From: Gemmataceae bacterium
Lineage (GTDB): Bacteria > Planctomycetota > Planctomycetia > Gemmatales > Gemmataceae
Length of the DNA: 39,590 bases
Direction: 5' to 3'
NCBI GenBank assembly: GCA_019752375.1
Contig: JAIEMG010000326.1
Coordinates: forward strand, 1 to 39,590
Shown here: in pieces, positions 15,746 to 25,300 of the stretch
How the letters are laid out: each line of letters starts with the position of its first letter
Position numbering within the stretch: the first letter of the stretch is position 1
Notes under the pieces: generated by a model
The model's database searches: none
The model's input: the letters and a program-made list of their open reading frames with translations, nothing else
What the model was told of the DNA's origin: nothing
Position numbers and translations under genes: made by a program

Positions 15746-15995
15746 CGTTCGCCCCTTTATTCGAGTACCGCCAGTGCATTCACGGGATTCTTGTGGCGAT
15801 GGTTCCCAAAGGAACATCTTCTGGGAGCGCAAACCCATGTCCAGCGAAATATGTCACGGCCTGAACGCCACAATACAACAGGCGAAGCGTGCTTCGCACC
15901 TGGTCGAGCGCCTGCGGGGGTGTCGCCGAACATCCGTCAGCATGAAGTTCCTCTCCGCATCGAGTCCGCTACAATATCGACACGGAGGCTCTGCC

Positions 15996-16724
15996 ATGCC
16001 GATCCACGATTGGACCCGTGTGGACGCGGGATTGTTCCATGCCTTTCATCACGGCTGGATTGAAGAGCTGGCACGCGCGCTGAACCAGAGCGTTCTGCCC
16101 GACGAGTATTTCGCGCTGCCCGAGCAGAACATCCGCGGTCCGATCCCCGATGTGCTGACTTTGAAGCTCGCGGCCGAAGCGGACAATTCGCCCGAGAGAG
16201 CCGGCGGGATTGCGGTGGCCGCACGCGCTCCCCAAACTCGCTTAACCCGGCGTGCCGAAGCCGATGCCTACGTGAGGAAAGCCAGTCGCATCACGGTTCG
16301 GCACCGGCATGGAAAAGTCGTCGCGGTTGTCGAGATCATCTCGCCTGGGAACAAGGCGAGTCAGGCTGAGTTTCGGGCCCTGGTAGAAAAGTCCGCGGAA
16401 CTGATTCGCCAAGGTATTCATCTGCTGATCATTGATGTGTTCCCACCAGGCAAGCGCGATCCGCACGGCATCCACAAGGCCATCTGGGACGAGTTTCAAG
16501 ACGAGGTCCTGGAACTGCCCGCGGACAAACCGCTGACGCTGGCGTCCTACGACGCCGGCCCCGACTACGTGGCCTACGTGGAGTTCGTCGGCGTGGATGA
16601 CGATCTGCCTGACATGCCGCTCTTTTTGATGCCCGAGACCTACGTGCCGGTGCCCCTCCAGGCAACGTACCGGGCGGCGTGGAACGTGTTTCCGGCGCCG
16701 CTCAAACGACTGCTCGATTCGTGA
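15996..16724 (+). CDS. DUF4058 family protein
   Basis: A 242-residue protein with the family opening MPIHDWTRVDAGLFHAFHHG. It continues with VRKASRITVRHRHGKVVAVVE, a core beginning EIISPGNKASQ, and LLIIDVFPPGKRDPHGIHKA. The E-x-I-SP-x-N-K element plus the later D-V-x-x-P resembles the fold of nuclease-like Uma2 relatives, but no function is established for DUF4058. GGAGG lies seven bases before the ATG at 15996. It is abundant in planctomycetes and cyanobacteria, often in many copies. It precedes the cysteine dioxygenase fusion by ~100 bases on the same strand, but a functional link is not evident. Confidence 0.88.
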   Translation: MPIHDWTRVDAGLFHAFHHGWIEELARALNQSVLPDEYFALPEQNIRGPIPDVLTLKLAAEADNSPERAGGIAVAARAPQTRLTRRAEADAYVRKASRITVRHRHGKVVAVVEIISPGNKASQAEFRALVEKSAELIRQGIHLLIIDVFPPGKRDPHGIHKAIWDEFQDEVLELPADKPLTLASYDAGPDYVAYVEFVGVDDDLPDMPLFLMPETYVPVPLQATYRAAWNVFPAPLKRLLDS

Positions 16725-16827
16725 GGCCGGTCGAGACTCACGGTGCAAAAAGCAGTGGCACGCGCCGCGCAGCCGTCAGTAGCATAAAGGCATCTGCCAT
16801 CCGCGGATTTCGAGACGGAGGTGACGC

Positions 16828-18486
16828 ATGTCCGAAAAGCTCAACGTGCTCTTTCAATATCTCGACAGCCTGACCGCACCGGCGCCGCTGCCGGAGCTGA
16901 CCGCACTGCTGGCCCGGCTCGACATCACGGCGGATGACCTGGCCGAGCACGTTCACTTCTCCGGCCTGGGCTACACGCATAATTCCGTGCGTCGCAGCCG
17001 CTGGTATCACGCCTGGGTACTGGGCTGGAAGAACGGGCAGCGCTCGCCGATTCACGATCACAAGGGCTCCAACTGCGGCCTGCGCGTCCTCCGCGGCACC
17101 ATGACGCAGACGATGTTCGAGTTCGCCGGCAACGGGCATGTCAAGGCCATCGGCTCGGCCGACTTCGGTCCCGGCAGCGTGCTCGGCAGCTACGACATGG
17201 ACCTCCACCAGGTCTCCAATCTCCAACCCGGCGATGCCGACCTCGTAACCCTGCACATCTATTCGCCGCCGCTGGAAAAAATGGGCACCTACTCGCTGAC
17301 CGACCGCACCCGCGGCGAGGAAATCTGGAGCGTGGAAGAACGCAAGGTCGTTCTGGCGTTTCCGGAGAACAGCGAGACGCCGATGCAGAGCGTTCATGGC
17401 TGGGTGACGCCTAATCGTCTCTTCTTCGTCCGCAATCACTTTGCAGTACCGACGATCAACCACCAGACATGGCGCTTGAACGTCATGGGCCAGGTGCGTC
17501 ATGCCAAAGAGTGGACCTTCGAGGAACTGACTGCATTGCCCGAGCGCAGCGTCTTCGCCACGGTGGAGTGCGCCGGCAACGGCCGCTCGTTCCTGCAGAA
17601 GAAAGCGCCCGGCGTGCAGTGGGGTGCGGGTGCGGTGGGCCATGCGGAATGGACCGGCGTGCCGTTGCGGATGGTCCTCGAACAGGCCGGCATTGAGCCA
17701 GGCGCCAATGAGATTGTCTTTCACGGCGCGGACGTCGGCACCGAACCGGACCATCCGGAGCCGATGCACTTTGGCCGCAGCCTGCCGTTGAAGAAAGCGC
17801 TCGATCCCGACACGTTGCTCGTCTATCGCATGAACGGCGAGTACTTGTCGGTCAGCCATGGGGCGCCGCTTCGGTTGTTCGTTCCCGGCTGGTACGGCGT
17901 CGCGTCGGTGAAATGGCTCGAACGCATCGAGGCAACCGACAAACCGTTCAAGGGCTATTACCAGACGGTAAAGTACACCGTGCAGAAGCGCACGCCCGCG
18001 GGAATGGAAACCGTGATTGTTGGTCCCATGTCGATCAAGTCGGAGATCATTCGCCCGCAGCCGGATGCGGTGCTGGGACTGGGCACCAATCGCCTGTTCG
18101 GCGTCGCCTGGGCGGGAGAGGAAGCCGTCGAGCGCGTCGAGGTGAGCATCGACGGCGGCGCGACGTGGAACGCGGCCCACCTCATCGGCCAGCGGATTCC
18201 GTATTCTTGGACACTCTGGGAATACCTCTGGGAAGTCGGCGAACCCGGCAACTATACGATCATGTCGCGCGCGGTTTCGACCGGTGGGCACACGCAGCCA
18301 ACCCAGCACGACCCGCTCTACACCGGCTACCTGATTCACTACGTCCGATCGACGGCGGTGCGCGTGCAGTCGATCCGACATCGCGATGCCGACTTGCTGC
18401 TGTACGACATGAACGCCTTTGCCGAGGCCAATGCACGCCTCCCGCTCGACGTGGAACTGGAGTTCGCCGGGGGCGAAGGCATTTGA
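16828..18486 (+). CDS. Cysteine dioxygenase fused to sulfite oxidase (molybdopterin) domain
   Basis: A 552-residue two-enzyme fusion. Residues ~1-165 are a cysteine dioxygenase cupin with iron ligands His76, His78 (SPIHDHKGS) and His127 (DLHQVSN), the conserved Cys83, and Tyr145 or Tyr155 as candidates for the active-site Tyr. It would make cysteine sulfinate from cysteine and O2. Residues ~175-520 are the Moco domain of sulfite oxidase (VRNHFAVPTI, the molybdenum ligand Cys248 in TVECAGNGRSFL, GHAEWTGVPL) with the C-terminal dimerisation domain (SIDGGATWNAA). There is no signal peptide and no haem b5 domain, so it should be cytoplasmic and plant-like. GGAGG precedes the ATG at 16828. A transaminase would be needed between the two reactions and is not nearby. 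Domain calls are firm; channelling is inference. Confidence 0.92.
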   Translation: MSEKLNVLFQYLDSLTAPAPLPELTALLARLDITADDLAEHVHFSGLGYTHNSVRRSRWYHAWVLGWKNGQRSPIHDHKGSNCGLRVLRGTMTQTMFEFAGNGHVKAIGSADFGPGSVLGSYDMDLHQVSNLQPGDADLVTLHIYSPPLEKMGTYSLTDRTRGEEIWSVEERKVVLAFPENSETPMQSVHGWVTPNRLFFVRNHFAVPTINHQTWRLNVMGQVRHAKEWTFEELTALPERSVFATVECAGNGRSFLQKKAPGVQWGAGAVGHAEWTGVPLRMVLEQAGIEPGANEIVFHGADVGTEPDHPEPMHFGRSLPLKKALDPDTLLVYRMNGEYLSVSHGAPLRLFVPGWYGVASVKWLERIEATDKPFKGYYQTVKYTVQKRTPAGMETVIVGPMSIKSEIIRPQPDAVLGLGTNRLFGVAWAGEEAVERVEVSIDGGATWNAAHLIGQRIPYSWTLWEYLWEVGEPGNYTIMSRAVSTGGHTQPTQHDPLYTGYLIHYVRSTAVRVQSIRHRDADLLLYDMNAFAEANARLPLDVELEFAGGEGI

Positions 18487-18540
18487 GCCCGACGCGCAAA
18501 CAAGGGGTAGCTGCCCCCTTTCTTGCTTGCGCGTCGGGCT
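18486..18540 (+). terminator. Hairpin after the CDO-sulfite oxidase gene
   Basis: agcccgacgcgcaa (18486-18499) and ttgcgcgtcgggct (18527-18540) form a perfect 14-bp stem starting at the gene's stop codon. An inner aaggggtagctgcccccttt palindrome extends it. It is a strong terminator-type structure and belongs to a repeat style common in planctomycete genomes. Confidence 0.65.
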
Positions 18541-18635
18541 CTGGGATTGTTTGCGTCGGTTCTTCATGGCGGATACGATACTCCGACATTCGTAATGGAT
18601 CAGCACGATCGACACTATTTTGAGGGGGAACGGTG

Positions 18636-20810
18636 ATGTTGCCCGTGCAACTTGTCCATCGCTCCGCGCGTTTCCTGGGGACGGCGCTGCTGGGAGCGGT
18701 CCTCATCGGTTCGGTGGCTCAACCGGGGCGCGCTGCCGACCTCGACAAGATTGACTCGGCGCTGAAAGAGATGCCGGCGGACGCCGCTTACTTCGGCACT
18801 TTGCTCCGCAACAAGGAACAGTTCGACGTCGTCGCCAAGAGCAAGGCCTGGGCCAAGCTCAGCTCCATGCCGTTCGTGCAGCAGGCCTGGCAAATGATTC
18901 AGCTGCAAATGGCCCAGAATCCCGAGTTTCAGAAGCTCTTGAAAGACCCGGATACCAAGGATGGCCTCGCCTTGCTTGGCGACATGTGGTCCCACGAGGT
19001 CTACCTCTACTGCGGCGGCAACTCCGTGGCGTTCGTGGACGTGGCCAGCCAGTTCATTTCGGCCGCACGCTATGGCCCGCTCTTGGCCCAGCTCCAGGGC
19101 AAGCCCGTCGACCAGGAACAGGCGGCGGCGCGGGCGTTATTGCAGGCATTGCTGAAGAATGCCGACCAGCTCAAGTCGCCGGACATCGTCATAGGTTTCA
19201 AACTCACCAAGACCGAACTGGCGGCGGCATCGCTCAAGAAGATGGAAGCGGAGTACAAGGATGCCGACAAATATCCGATGCTGAAGGGCCGCATCAAGCG
19301 CGAGAAGGTCGCCGGCGGTGATTTCGTCACGATTGGCCTGGATGGCACGATGGTCCCGTGGAAGGACGTCCTCGAGCCGTTGAAGAAGGTGGAAGAGAAG
19401 CCCGGTCAGGTCGAAGGGCTCATCAAGAAGCTGACAGCCTTGAAGATGACCGCGGCCATCGGCATCCGCAATGGCTACTTGATCTATGCGGTGAGCGAGT
19501 CCACGGCAGCGCTGGTCCAATTCGGTAAGGGAAAGAAGCTCATCGATCAGCCGGAGTTCAAGGCGCTCGCCAAATTCGGCGACCGCAAGTTGACGTCGAT
19601 CAGCTACCTGAGCAAGCCGCTCAACGTCCAGCTGAGTCCAAGCAAGAAGGACATCGACAGCTATGCGGAGATGGCCGAGGGCTGGCTGAAGACGGCCAAC
19701 CTGACGGACGATCAGAAGAAACGGCTGCGCGCCGACCTGGCGGAGGCGGCGAAGGACCTGAAGGCCAACATCCCCGAACCCGGCGCCAAGCTGTCGTTCA
19801 GCTTCATGAATGCGCGCGGCCTGGAGAGCTACGACTACGACTGGAGCGAGCATCCGTTCGCGGATGGCTCCCGGCCGTTGCCGTTGCTCCAGCACCTGGG
19901 TGGTTCGCCGATCGTCGCGACCGTGGGCCGGGCCAAGTTTCAGCCGGACGCGTATCCGAAGCTCGTCAAGTGGGTGAAGATCGCCTACGGCTACGTCGAT
20001 GATTTCGTCGTGCCCAACCTGGACGCCACCCAGAAGGAGCAGCTTCAGAAGTTCACCAAGGTCGCGGGACCGCTGCTCAAGCGTCTCGACGACACGACAG
20101 GCAAGTTGCTGGTGCCCGCGCTGGCCGACGGACAGTCCGGCTTTGTGCTGGACGGCAAGCTGTCGAGCAAGCAGTGGTTCGTGGGCATGCCGGCGTCCGA
20201 CAAGCCGTTGCCGATGCTGGAACCCGCGCTGCTCATCGGCGTCTCGGATGCCGGCAAGCTGGAGAAAGCGTTCGGCGAGTATCGTTCGCTGGCCAACGAT
20301 ATCCTGACCGAGCTGCGCAAGGTGGACAAGGAATTCCCGGACTTCAAGATTCCGCCGCCGCAGGCCCGTAAGCTGAAGAGCGGCACGATGTACTTCTACC
20401 CGTTGACCGAGATTGGCCTGGAGAAGCGCCTGCTGCCCAATGTCGGCCTGGCCGGCAACGTGGCCGTGCTGACCGTCTCGCAGGAGCACACCGAGCGCCT
20501 GCTGACGCCGACACCTCTCAAGATCGACGGCGGGCCGCTCGCGGACCAGAAGAAGCCGCTGGCTGCCGCGACCTACCTGGACTGGCCCGCCCTGCTCGAC
20601 ACAGTTTCGCCCTGGATCGAGTTCGGTGCCAAGACCTACGCGGCCCAAGCCGGCGGTCAAGATGGGGACAAGCAAGCCGATGAGATGCTGAAGCAGGTGC
20701 GCATCGCACTGGACGTGCTGCGCTGCTTCCGAAGCTACACGAGCGCCACCTACGTCGAGGACAAGGCCCTGGTGACGCATGGCGAGAGTGTTTACCGCGA
20801 CCTGCCGTGA
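18636..20810 (+). CDS. Large secreted planctomycete protein of unknown function
   Basis: A 724-residue protein. A start at GTG 18633 is equally possible; ATG 18636 follows a GAGGGGG. The signal peptide covers about residues 1-33 (FLGTALLGAVLIGS...GRAA). The mature protein has many charged amphipathic helices and no cysteine-rich or catalytic motif. Two similarly built halves each have an 'alpha helix then five-strand' feel, with phrases such as LDKIDSALKEMPADAAYFGT and LLIGVSDAGKLEKAFGEYRS, reminiscent of DUF3352-type or other repetitive planctomycete periplasmic proteins. I do not recognise a function. It is co-directional with the CDO fusion upstream, but a strong hairpin separates them. 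Confidence 0.75.
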   Translation: MLPVQLVHRSARFLGTALLGAVLIGSVAQPGRAADLDKIDSALKEMPADAAYFGTLLRNKEQFDVVAKSKAWAKLSSMPFVQQAWQMIQLQMAQNPEFQKLLKDPDTKDGLALLGDMWSHEVYLYCGGNSVAFVDVASQFISAARYGPLLAQLQGKPVDQEQAAARALLQALLKNADQLKSPDIVIGFKLTKTELAAASLKKMEAEYKDADKYPMLKGRIKREKVAGGDFVTIGLDGTMVPWKDVLEPLKKVEEKPGQVEGLIKKLTALKMTAAIGIRNGYLIYAVSESTAALVQFGKGKKLIDQPEFKALAKFGDRKLTSISYLSKPLNVQLSPSKKDIDSYAEMAEGWLKTANLTDDQKKRLRADLAEAAKDLKANIPEPGAKLSFSFMNARGLESYDYDWSEHPFADGSRPLPLLQHLGGSPIVATVGRAKFQPDAYPKLVKWVKIAYGYVDDFVVPNLDATQKEQLQKFTKVAGPLLKRLDDTTGKLLVPALADGQSGFVLDGKLSSKQWFVGMPASDKPLPMLEPALLIGVSDAGKLEKAFGEYRSLANDILTELRKVDKEFPDFKIPPPQARKLKSGTMYFYPLTEIGLEKRLLPNVGLAGNVAVLTVSQEHTERLLTPTPLKIDGGPLADQKKPLAAATYLDWPALLDTVSPWIEFGAKTYAAQAGGQDGDKQADEMLKQVRIALDVLRCFRSYTSATYVEDKALVTHGESVYRDLP

Positions 20811-20844
20811 CCTGAGTGTGTAAGGAGCCGTCCAGGAAAAAGTT

Positions 20845-20903
20845 CGTAGGACGGATTTCCAATCCGTCCGGCAAACACGGACGGATTGGAAATCCGTCCT
20901 ACG
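20845..20903. repeat. Palindromic repeat, 'cgtaggacggatt' family
   Basis: cgtaggacggatttccaatc followed by cgtcc (20845-20869) is the exact reverse complement of 20879-20903, a 25-bp stem with a 9-base loop. It lies 35 bases after the stop of the large secreted protein and could also terminate its transcript. Confidence 0.85.
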
Positions 20904-20963
20904 AGCTTAGTCTTGGCTGACTACTAAGCCGTTGGCGGCGCAGCACCCTTGCTGCACCGCTTG

Positions 20964-22256
20964 ATGGAGCAACTCACCATTAGCGACACCGCCAACCCGA
21001 CGCTTGCCGGCATAATTCCGGGCATGGCTGCCGACGTTCCTGAACGTGAGAGCCGACCGCTGCCGCACGAATGGCGGATTGTGGGCATCACGTCGGTAGC
21101 GCATGCGCTCTGTCATGTCAGCGAACTGACCGTGGTCGGCATGCTGGAGCCATTGCGGGAGGAGTTTCATCTGCAGCCGGCCGAAGTGACGCTGCTGCCG
21201 TTGACCGGCTACGTCCTGATGGGGCTGGGGGCCATCCCGACAGGACTGTGGGCCGATCGCTGGGGCAGCCGGCGTGTGTTGCTCATCTACTTTTTCTGGA
21301 TCGCGGCCAGTGCGGTGGCCGTCTCACTTGCGCCCAGCGCACTGCTGCTGGCGCTGGCACTGACGAGCCTGGGCGCTGCCGCCAGCCTGTATCATCCCGC
21401 CGGTCTGGCGATGATCTCGCACGGTTGCAAGTTGCGCGGGCGGGCCCTGGGCATCAATGGCGTGGCGGGAAGCGTCGGCGTCGCCACCGGGCCGGCGCTG
21501 GGAGCACTGCTTGCCTTCTTGGGGTACTGGCGGCTGGCGTACGCGATCATCGCGGCCACCGGGTTGGTGTGCGGCTTGGTGATGCTGTTCGTGCCCATCG
21601 ATGAATCCGCATCGCACGAGGAGCCGGATGGGCCCGACGGACCGAAACGTCCCAAGGAACACCACACCGAGTGGACCGGCCTGCCATTCCTCTTTGGCGC
21701 CATGCTCCTGGGCGGCTTCAACTACCGCTGCCTGCTGACGGCATTGCCAACTTTTCTGGCGAGCGAGGCGCGTCCGTTTTCGCTGGAGATCGGCAGTGCG
21801 CTGACGTTCGGCGTCCTGATCCTGGGCGGCCTCGGCCAGTTTGCCGGGGGACACACGGCGGATAAGCGCTCGCCCGCACGCCTCTACCTCCTGCTCATCC
21901 TCTGCACCATACCAATGGCGCTGCTGATGGCGCATGCCCTTCCCGAAGGTGCTGTCCTGGCCGCGGCGGGTGTGGCCATCTTCATGTTCGCGCAGCAGCC
22001 GGTCGAGAACACGATCATGTCCCATGTGACCTCGCGTCGTCGGCGCAGCACGTTCTTTGGCTTCAAGTTTGCACTGACGTTCGGCGTCGGCGCCCTCGCG
22101 GCCGAGGCCGTCGGCATCATCTGGCAGCAGACGGGCAGCCTGGCGCCGGCCTTCGACCTGTTCGCAGTCAGCGCCACGCTCATGGCGCTGTGCGCATTCG
22201 GGTTCGCGCGTGCTCGCCGATCCGGTGGGCTGGGCCCCGTAGGCGAGTCGCCCTGA
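20964..22256 (+). CDS. MFS transporter, Fsr (fosmidomycin resistance)-like
   Basis: About 430 residues with twelve hydrophobic helices. It opens EWRIVGITSVAHALCHVSEL and PLREEFHLQPAEVTLLPLTG, the style of Fsr-like MFS proteins, followed by the motif-A loop GLWADRWGSRRVLL. A polar central loop (SASHEEPDGPDGPKRPKEHH) separates the two halves. The second half has GGHTADKRSPARLYLL as its motif-A counterpart. The start is uncertain: ATG 20964 is used, but TTG 20949 and ATG 21024 are possible and no ribosome-binding site stands out. Substrate unknown. It lies 112 bases ahead of the multi-hydrolase gene on the same strand, so co-expression is possible. Confidence 0.82.
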   Translation: MEQLTISDTANPTLAGIIPGMAADVPERESRPLPHEWRIVGITSVAHALCHVSELTVVGMLEPLREEFHLQPAEVTLLPLTGYVLMGLGAIPTGLWADRWGSRRVLLIYFFWIAASAVAVSLAPSALLLALALTSLGAAASLYHPAGLAMISHGCKLRGRALGINGVAGSVGVATGPALGALLAFLGYWRLAYAIIAATGLVCGLVMLFVPIDESASHEEPDGPDGPKRPKEHHTEWTGLPFLFGAMLLGGFNYRCLLTALPTFLASEARPFSLEIGSALTFGVLILGGLGQFAGGHTADKRSPARLYLLLILCTIPMALLMAHALPEGAVLAAAGVAIFMFAQQPVENTIMSHVTSRRRRSTFFGFKFALTFGVGALAAEAVGIIWQQTGSLAPAFDLFAVSATLMALCAFGFARARRSGGLGPVGESP

Positions 22257-22368
22257 ATCTCCAAACACAAATCCTGTGTGTTTCTTTCCCACCCGCTGGG
22301 CGCACGCATCCGGCGCGGTAGGATGAGGCCGTTCGATCCTGCCTCCCAGGCTCTCCAGGAGATTCACC

Positions 22369-25300
22369 ATGCGCACCCTTGCGGTCGCCCTGTTGCTTAC
22401 GTTTCCCGCGCTATCGTTTGCCCAAGAAGACCTGACCGTGCTCAAGGCGGACGCCGACGGCGTGCCGCCGCGCAAGATGCTGCACCAATACCTCCTGGGC
22501 CAGGCGCGGAAGCACTTCGATGCCCGCCGGCAGACGATCGCCGGGCTGAAATCGTCCGAGGACATCCAGCGCCGGCAGGACGAGCTGCGCAAGAAGTTCA
22601 TCGACGCACTCGGCGGCTTCCCGGAGAAGACGCCGCTCAATGCCAAGGTCGTCGGCACGCAGAAGTGCGATGGCTATCGCGTCGAAAACGTCGTGTTCGA
22701 GAGCCGGCCAAACCACCACGTCACCGCGAACTTCTATGTTCCCGACGGCAAAGGCCCGTTCCCCGCGGTGCTGGTACCATGCGGCCACACCAACAATGGC
22801 AAGGCCGGCTATCAACAGGTGTGCATCATCCTGGCAAAGCACGGCCTGGCTGCACTCTGCTACGACCCGATCGGACAGGGCGAACGATTGCAATTGCCCC
22901 TCGAAAGCGGTAAGCCAGCGATTGCCGGGACCAATGAGCACACGATGGTCGGCGTCGGCGCTCTGCTCGTCGGCCGCTGCACGGCAAGCTATCGCGTCTG
23001 GGACGGCATTCGCGGCATCGATTACCTGTGCAGCCGTCCCGAGATCGATGCCAAGAAGATCGGCTGCACCGGGAGTTCCGGCGGTGGAACCCTGACTTCC
23101 TACCTGATGGCGCTTGACGATCGCGTCGCCGCCGCGGCGCCCTCGTGCTACATCACGACGCTGGAGAAGCTGTTCGCCACACTTGGCCCGCAGGACGGGG
23201 AACAGAACATCCCCGGCCAAGTCGCGTTCGGCATGGAGCACGCCGACTACCTGTTCCTGCGCGTGCCGCGACCGACGTTGCTGCTGACGGCGACGCGCGA
23301 CTTCTTCGACATCGGCGGGAGCTGGACAACCTATCGCGAGGCCAAGCAAATCTACGGCATCGCGGGTTTCGGGGAGCGCGTCGATCTCTTCGAGTACAAC
23401 ACCACGCACGGCTATCCCCAGCCGCAGCGTGAAGCGATGGTCCGTTTCATGCGTCGCTGGCTGCTGGACAAGCACGACCCCGTCACCGAGGCCAAGGCCG
23501 AGACGCTCAAGGAGCAGCAGCTCTGGTGCACGCGCACGGGGCAAGTGCTTGAAGACCTCAAGGGTAAGTCGGTCTTCGATCTGAATACCGAGCAAGAGCT
23601 GGCGTTGGCGAAAGAACGGGCCCAGTGGTTGAAAGGCCGCCCCAACGACGACATCCGGAAGGAAGTGCGCCGTTTGCTCGCCGTGCCGGAGAAGGTGCCG
23701 GCTGCCAAGCTCAGGGACGTGGGCAAGATCGAACGCAAGGGCTACGAGATTCGGAAGCTCGTCTTCGACACGGAGGCAGGGATCTCGGTTCCGGCGCTCT
23801 GGTTTGTCACACCGAAGAAGGCGGACGTGCTGCCGTGCATTGTTTATCTCCACGGCGACGGCAAGGCAGCCGATGCGGCGGTCGGCGGACCAATTGAGAA
23901 GCTCGTTCTGGGGGGCAGCAACGTGCTGGCGCTCGACGTCCGCGGGATCGGCGAGCTGGCTCCAGGAACGGCGGACCCCAAGCGGCCGAACTACTTTGGG
24001 GTCGAGTTCAAGGAGAGTTTTCTGGCGATGCACGTCGGCCGTCCGCTTCTGGGCCAGCGCGTCCTTGACGTCATCTCCGTTGTCGCCTCACTCGAGGAAA
24101 CGCCGCTGAGGAGCAGCACGTTCCAGATCATCGGGGTTGGCAGCGCTGGTCCGATCGCGCTGCACGTCGCCGCCCTCGATCCTCATTTCCAGGCCGTCAC
24201 TCTGGACCGTTCGCTGGCATCCTGGTCGTCGGTTGTTCGCACGGCGATCAGTCACAACCAGCTGGCGAATGTCGTGCCCGGAGTGCTCAAGTTCTACGAT
24301 TTGTCGGACCTGGACCGTGTGACCGTGCCGGGCAAAGTCGAGCGCCGCAACCCGGTCGACGCGGTCAACAAGCCCATTGCCCAGGCCCCGCCGCTCAAGA
24401 ACCTCGATCTGCCGAAAGTCGTCCTCATCGGCGATTCGATCCGTATGGGCTACGCGCCGCTGGTGGCGAAGAAGCTCGAAGGCAAGGCGATCGTCATCAG
24501 CGACAAGGAAAATGGCGGCGACAGCGCCAACGTCCTCAAACACCTGGACGAGTGGGCGAGCGCGGAGAAGCCCGCGGTGGTCCATTTCAACTGCGGTTTG
24601 CACGATCTGAAGACCAGCCGCAAGACGAAGCAGCACCAGATTGCGCTGCCGCAGTACGAGGCGAACCTGAAGCAAATCCTCGCACGACTGAAGAAGGACA
24701 CCACGGCTTCCATCGTCTTCGCCAGCACGACGCCGATCCTCGATGACCGCCACGCGGCCCGTAAGGGCGACTTCGATCGCATTGAGGCCGACGTGCAGCG
24801 CTACAACACCGCGGCCACGGCACTGATGCGCGAGGCGGGCATCGTCGTTCACGATCTGCACTGGGTCGTCGAGAAGGGCGGCACCGAGAAGATGCTCGGC
24901 GGCGACGGAACGCATTACACGGCTGCCGGCAACGAGCGTCTCGCCGAGGCGGTGGCCGATTGCATCCTGCGCCAGCTCATCGCCATCAGTTCCAAGCCGA
25001 CCCCGCCGCCTCCGAGCGGTCCCGAGGCGGCCGCGGCCTATCGCAAGCAGGAGAAGGAACGCGATGCCGAGGTGCCGGAACTTTACAAGAAGATGCCGAT
25101 CGGCACGTTTCAGCTGCCGTCCAGTGCCTCGGCCTGGAAAGAGCAACGGCCGGACGTCTTGAAGAAGGTCGTGCAATCGCTGGGCGATTTGCCGCCCCGA
25201 CCGTCGCCGCAGAAGGTGCGCCTCGTCACGCGTGAGCTTCGGCACGGCTACACGCTGGAGAAGATCGCCATCGACAACGGCGTGGACGGCGAGGTGACGG

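Noticed and set aside
16738..18615. 625-codon minus-strand open frame opposite the CDO-sulfite oxidase fusion
   Set aside because: The plus strand carries two intact enzyme domains with their active-site residues; the antisense frame has no recognisable domain.
19137..20780. 547-codon minus-strand open frame
   Set aside because: Antisense to the secreted protein gene, which has a signal peptide and a ribosome-binding site; the shadow is Leu/Arg/Gln-rich with neither.
21324..22658. 444-codon minus-strand open frame
   Set aside because: Antisense to the MFS gene and the start of the hydrolase gene; crosses two real gene ends.
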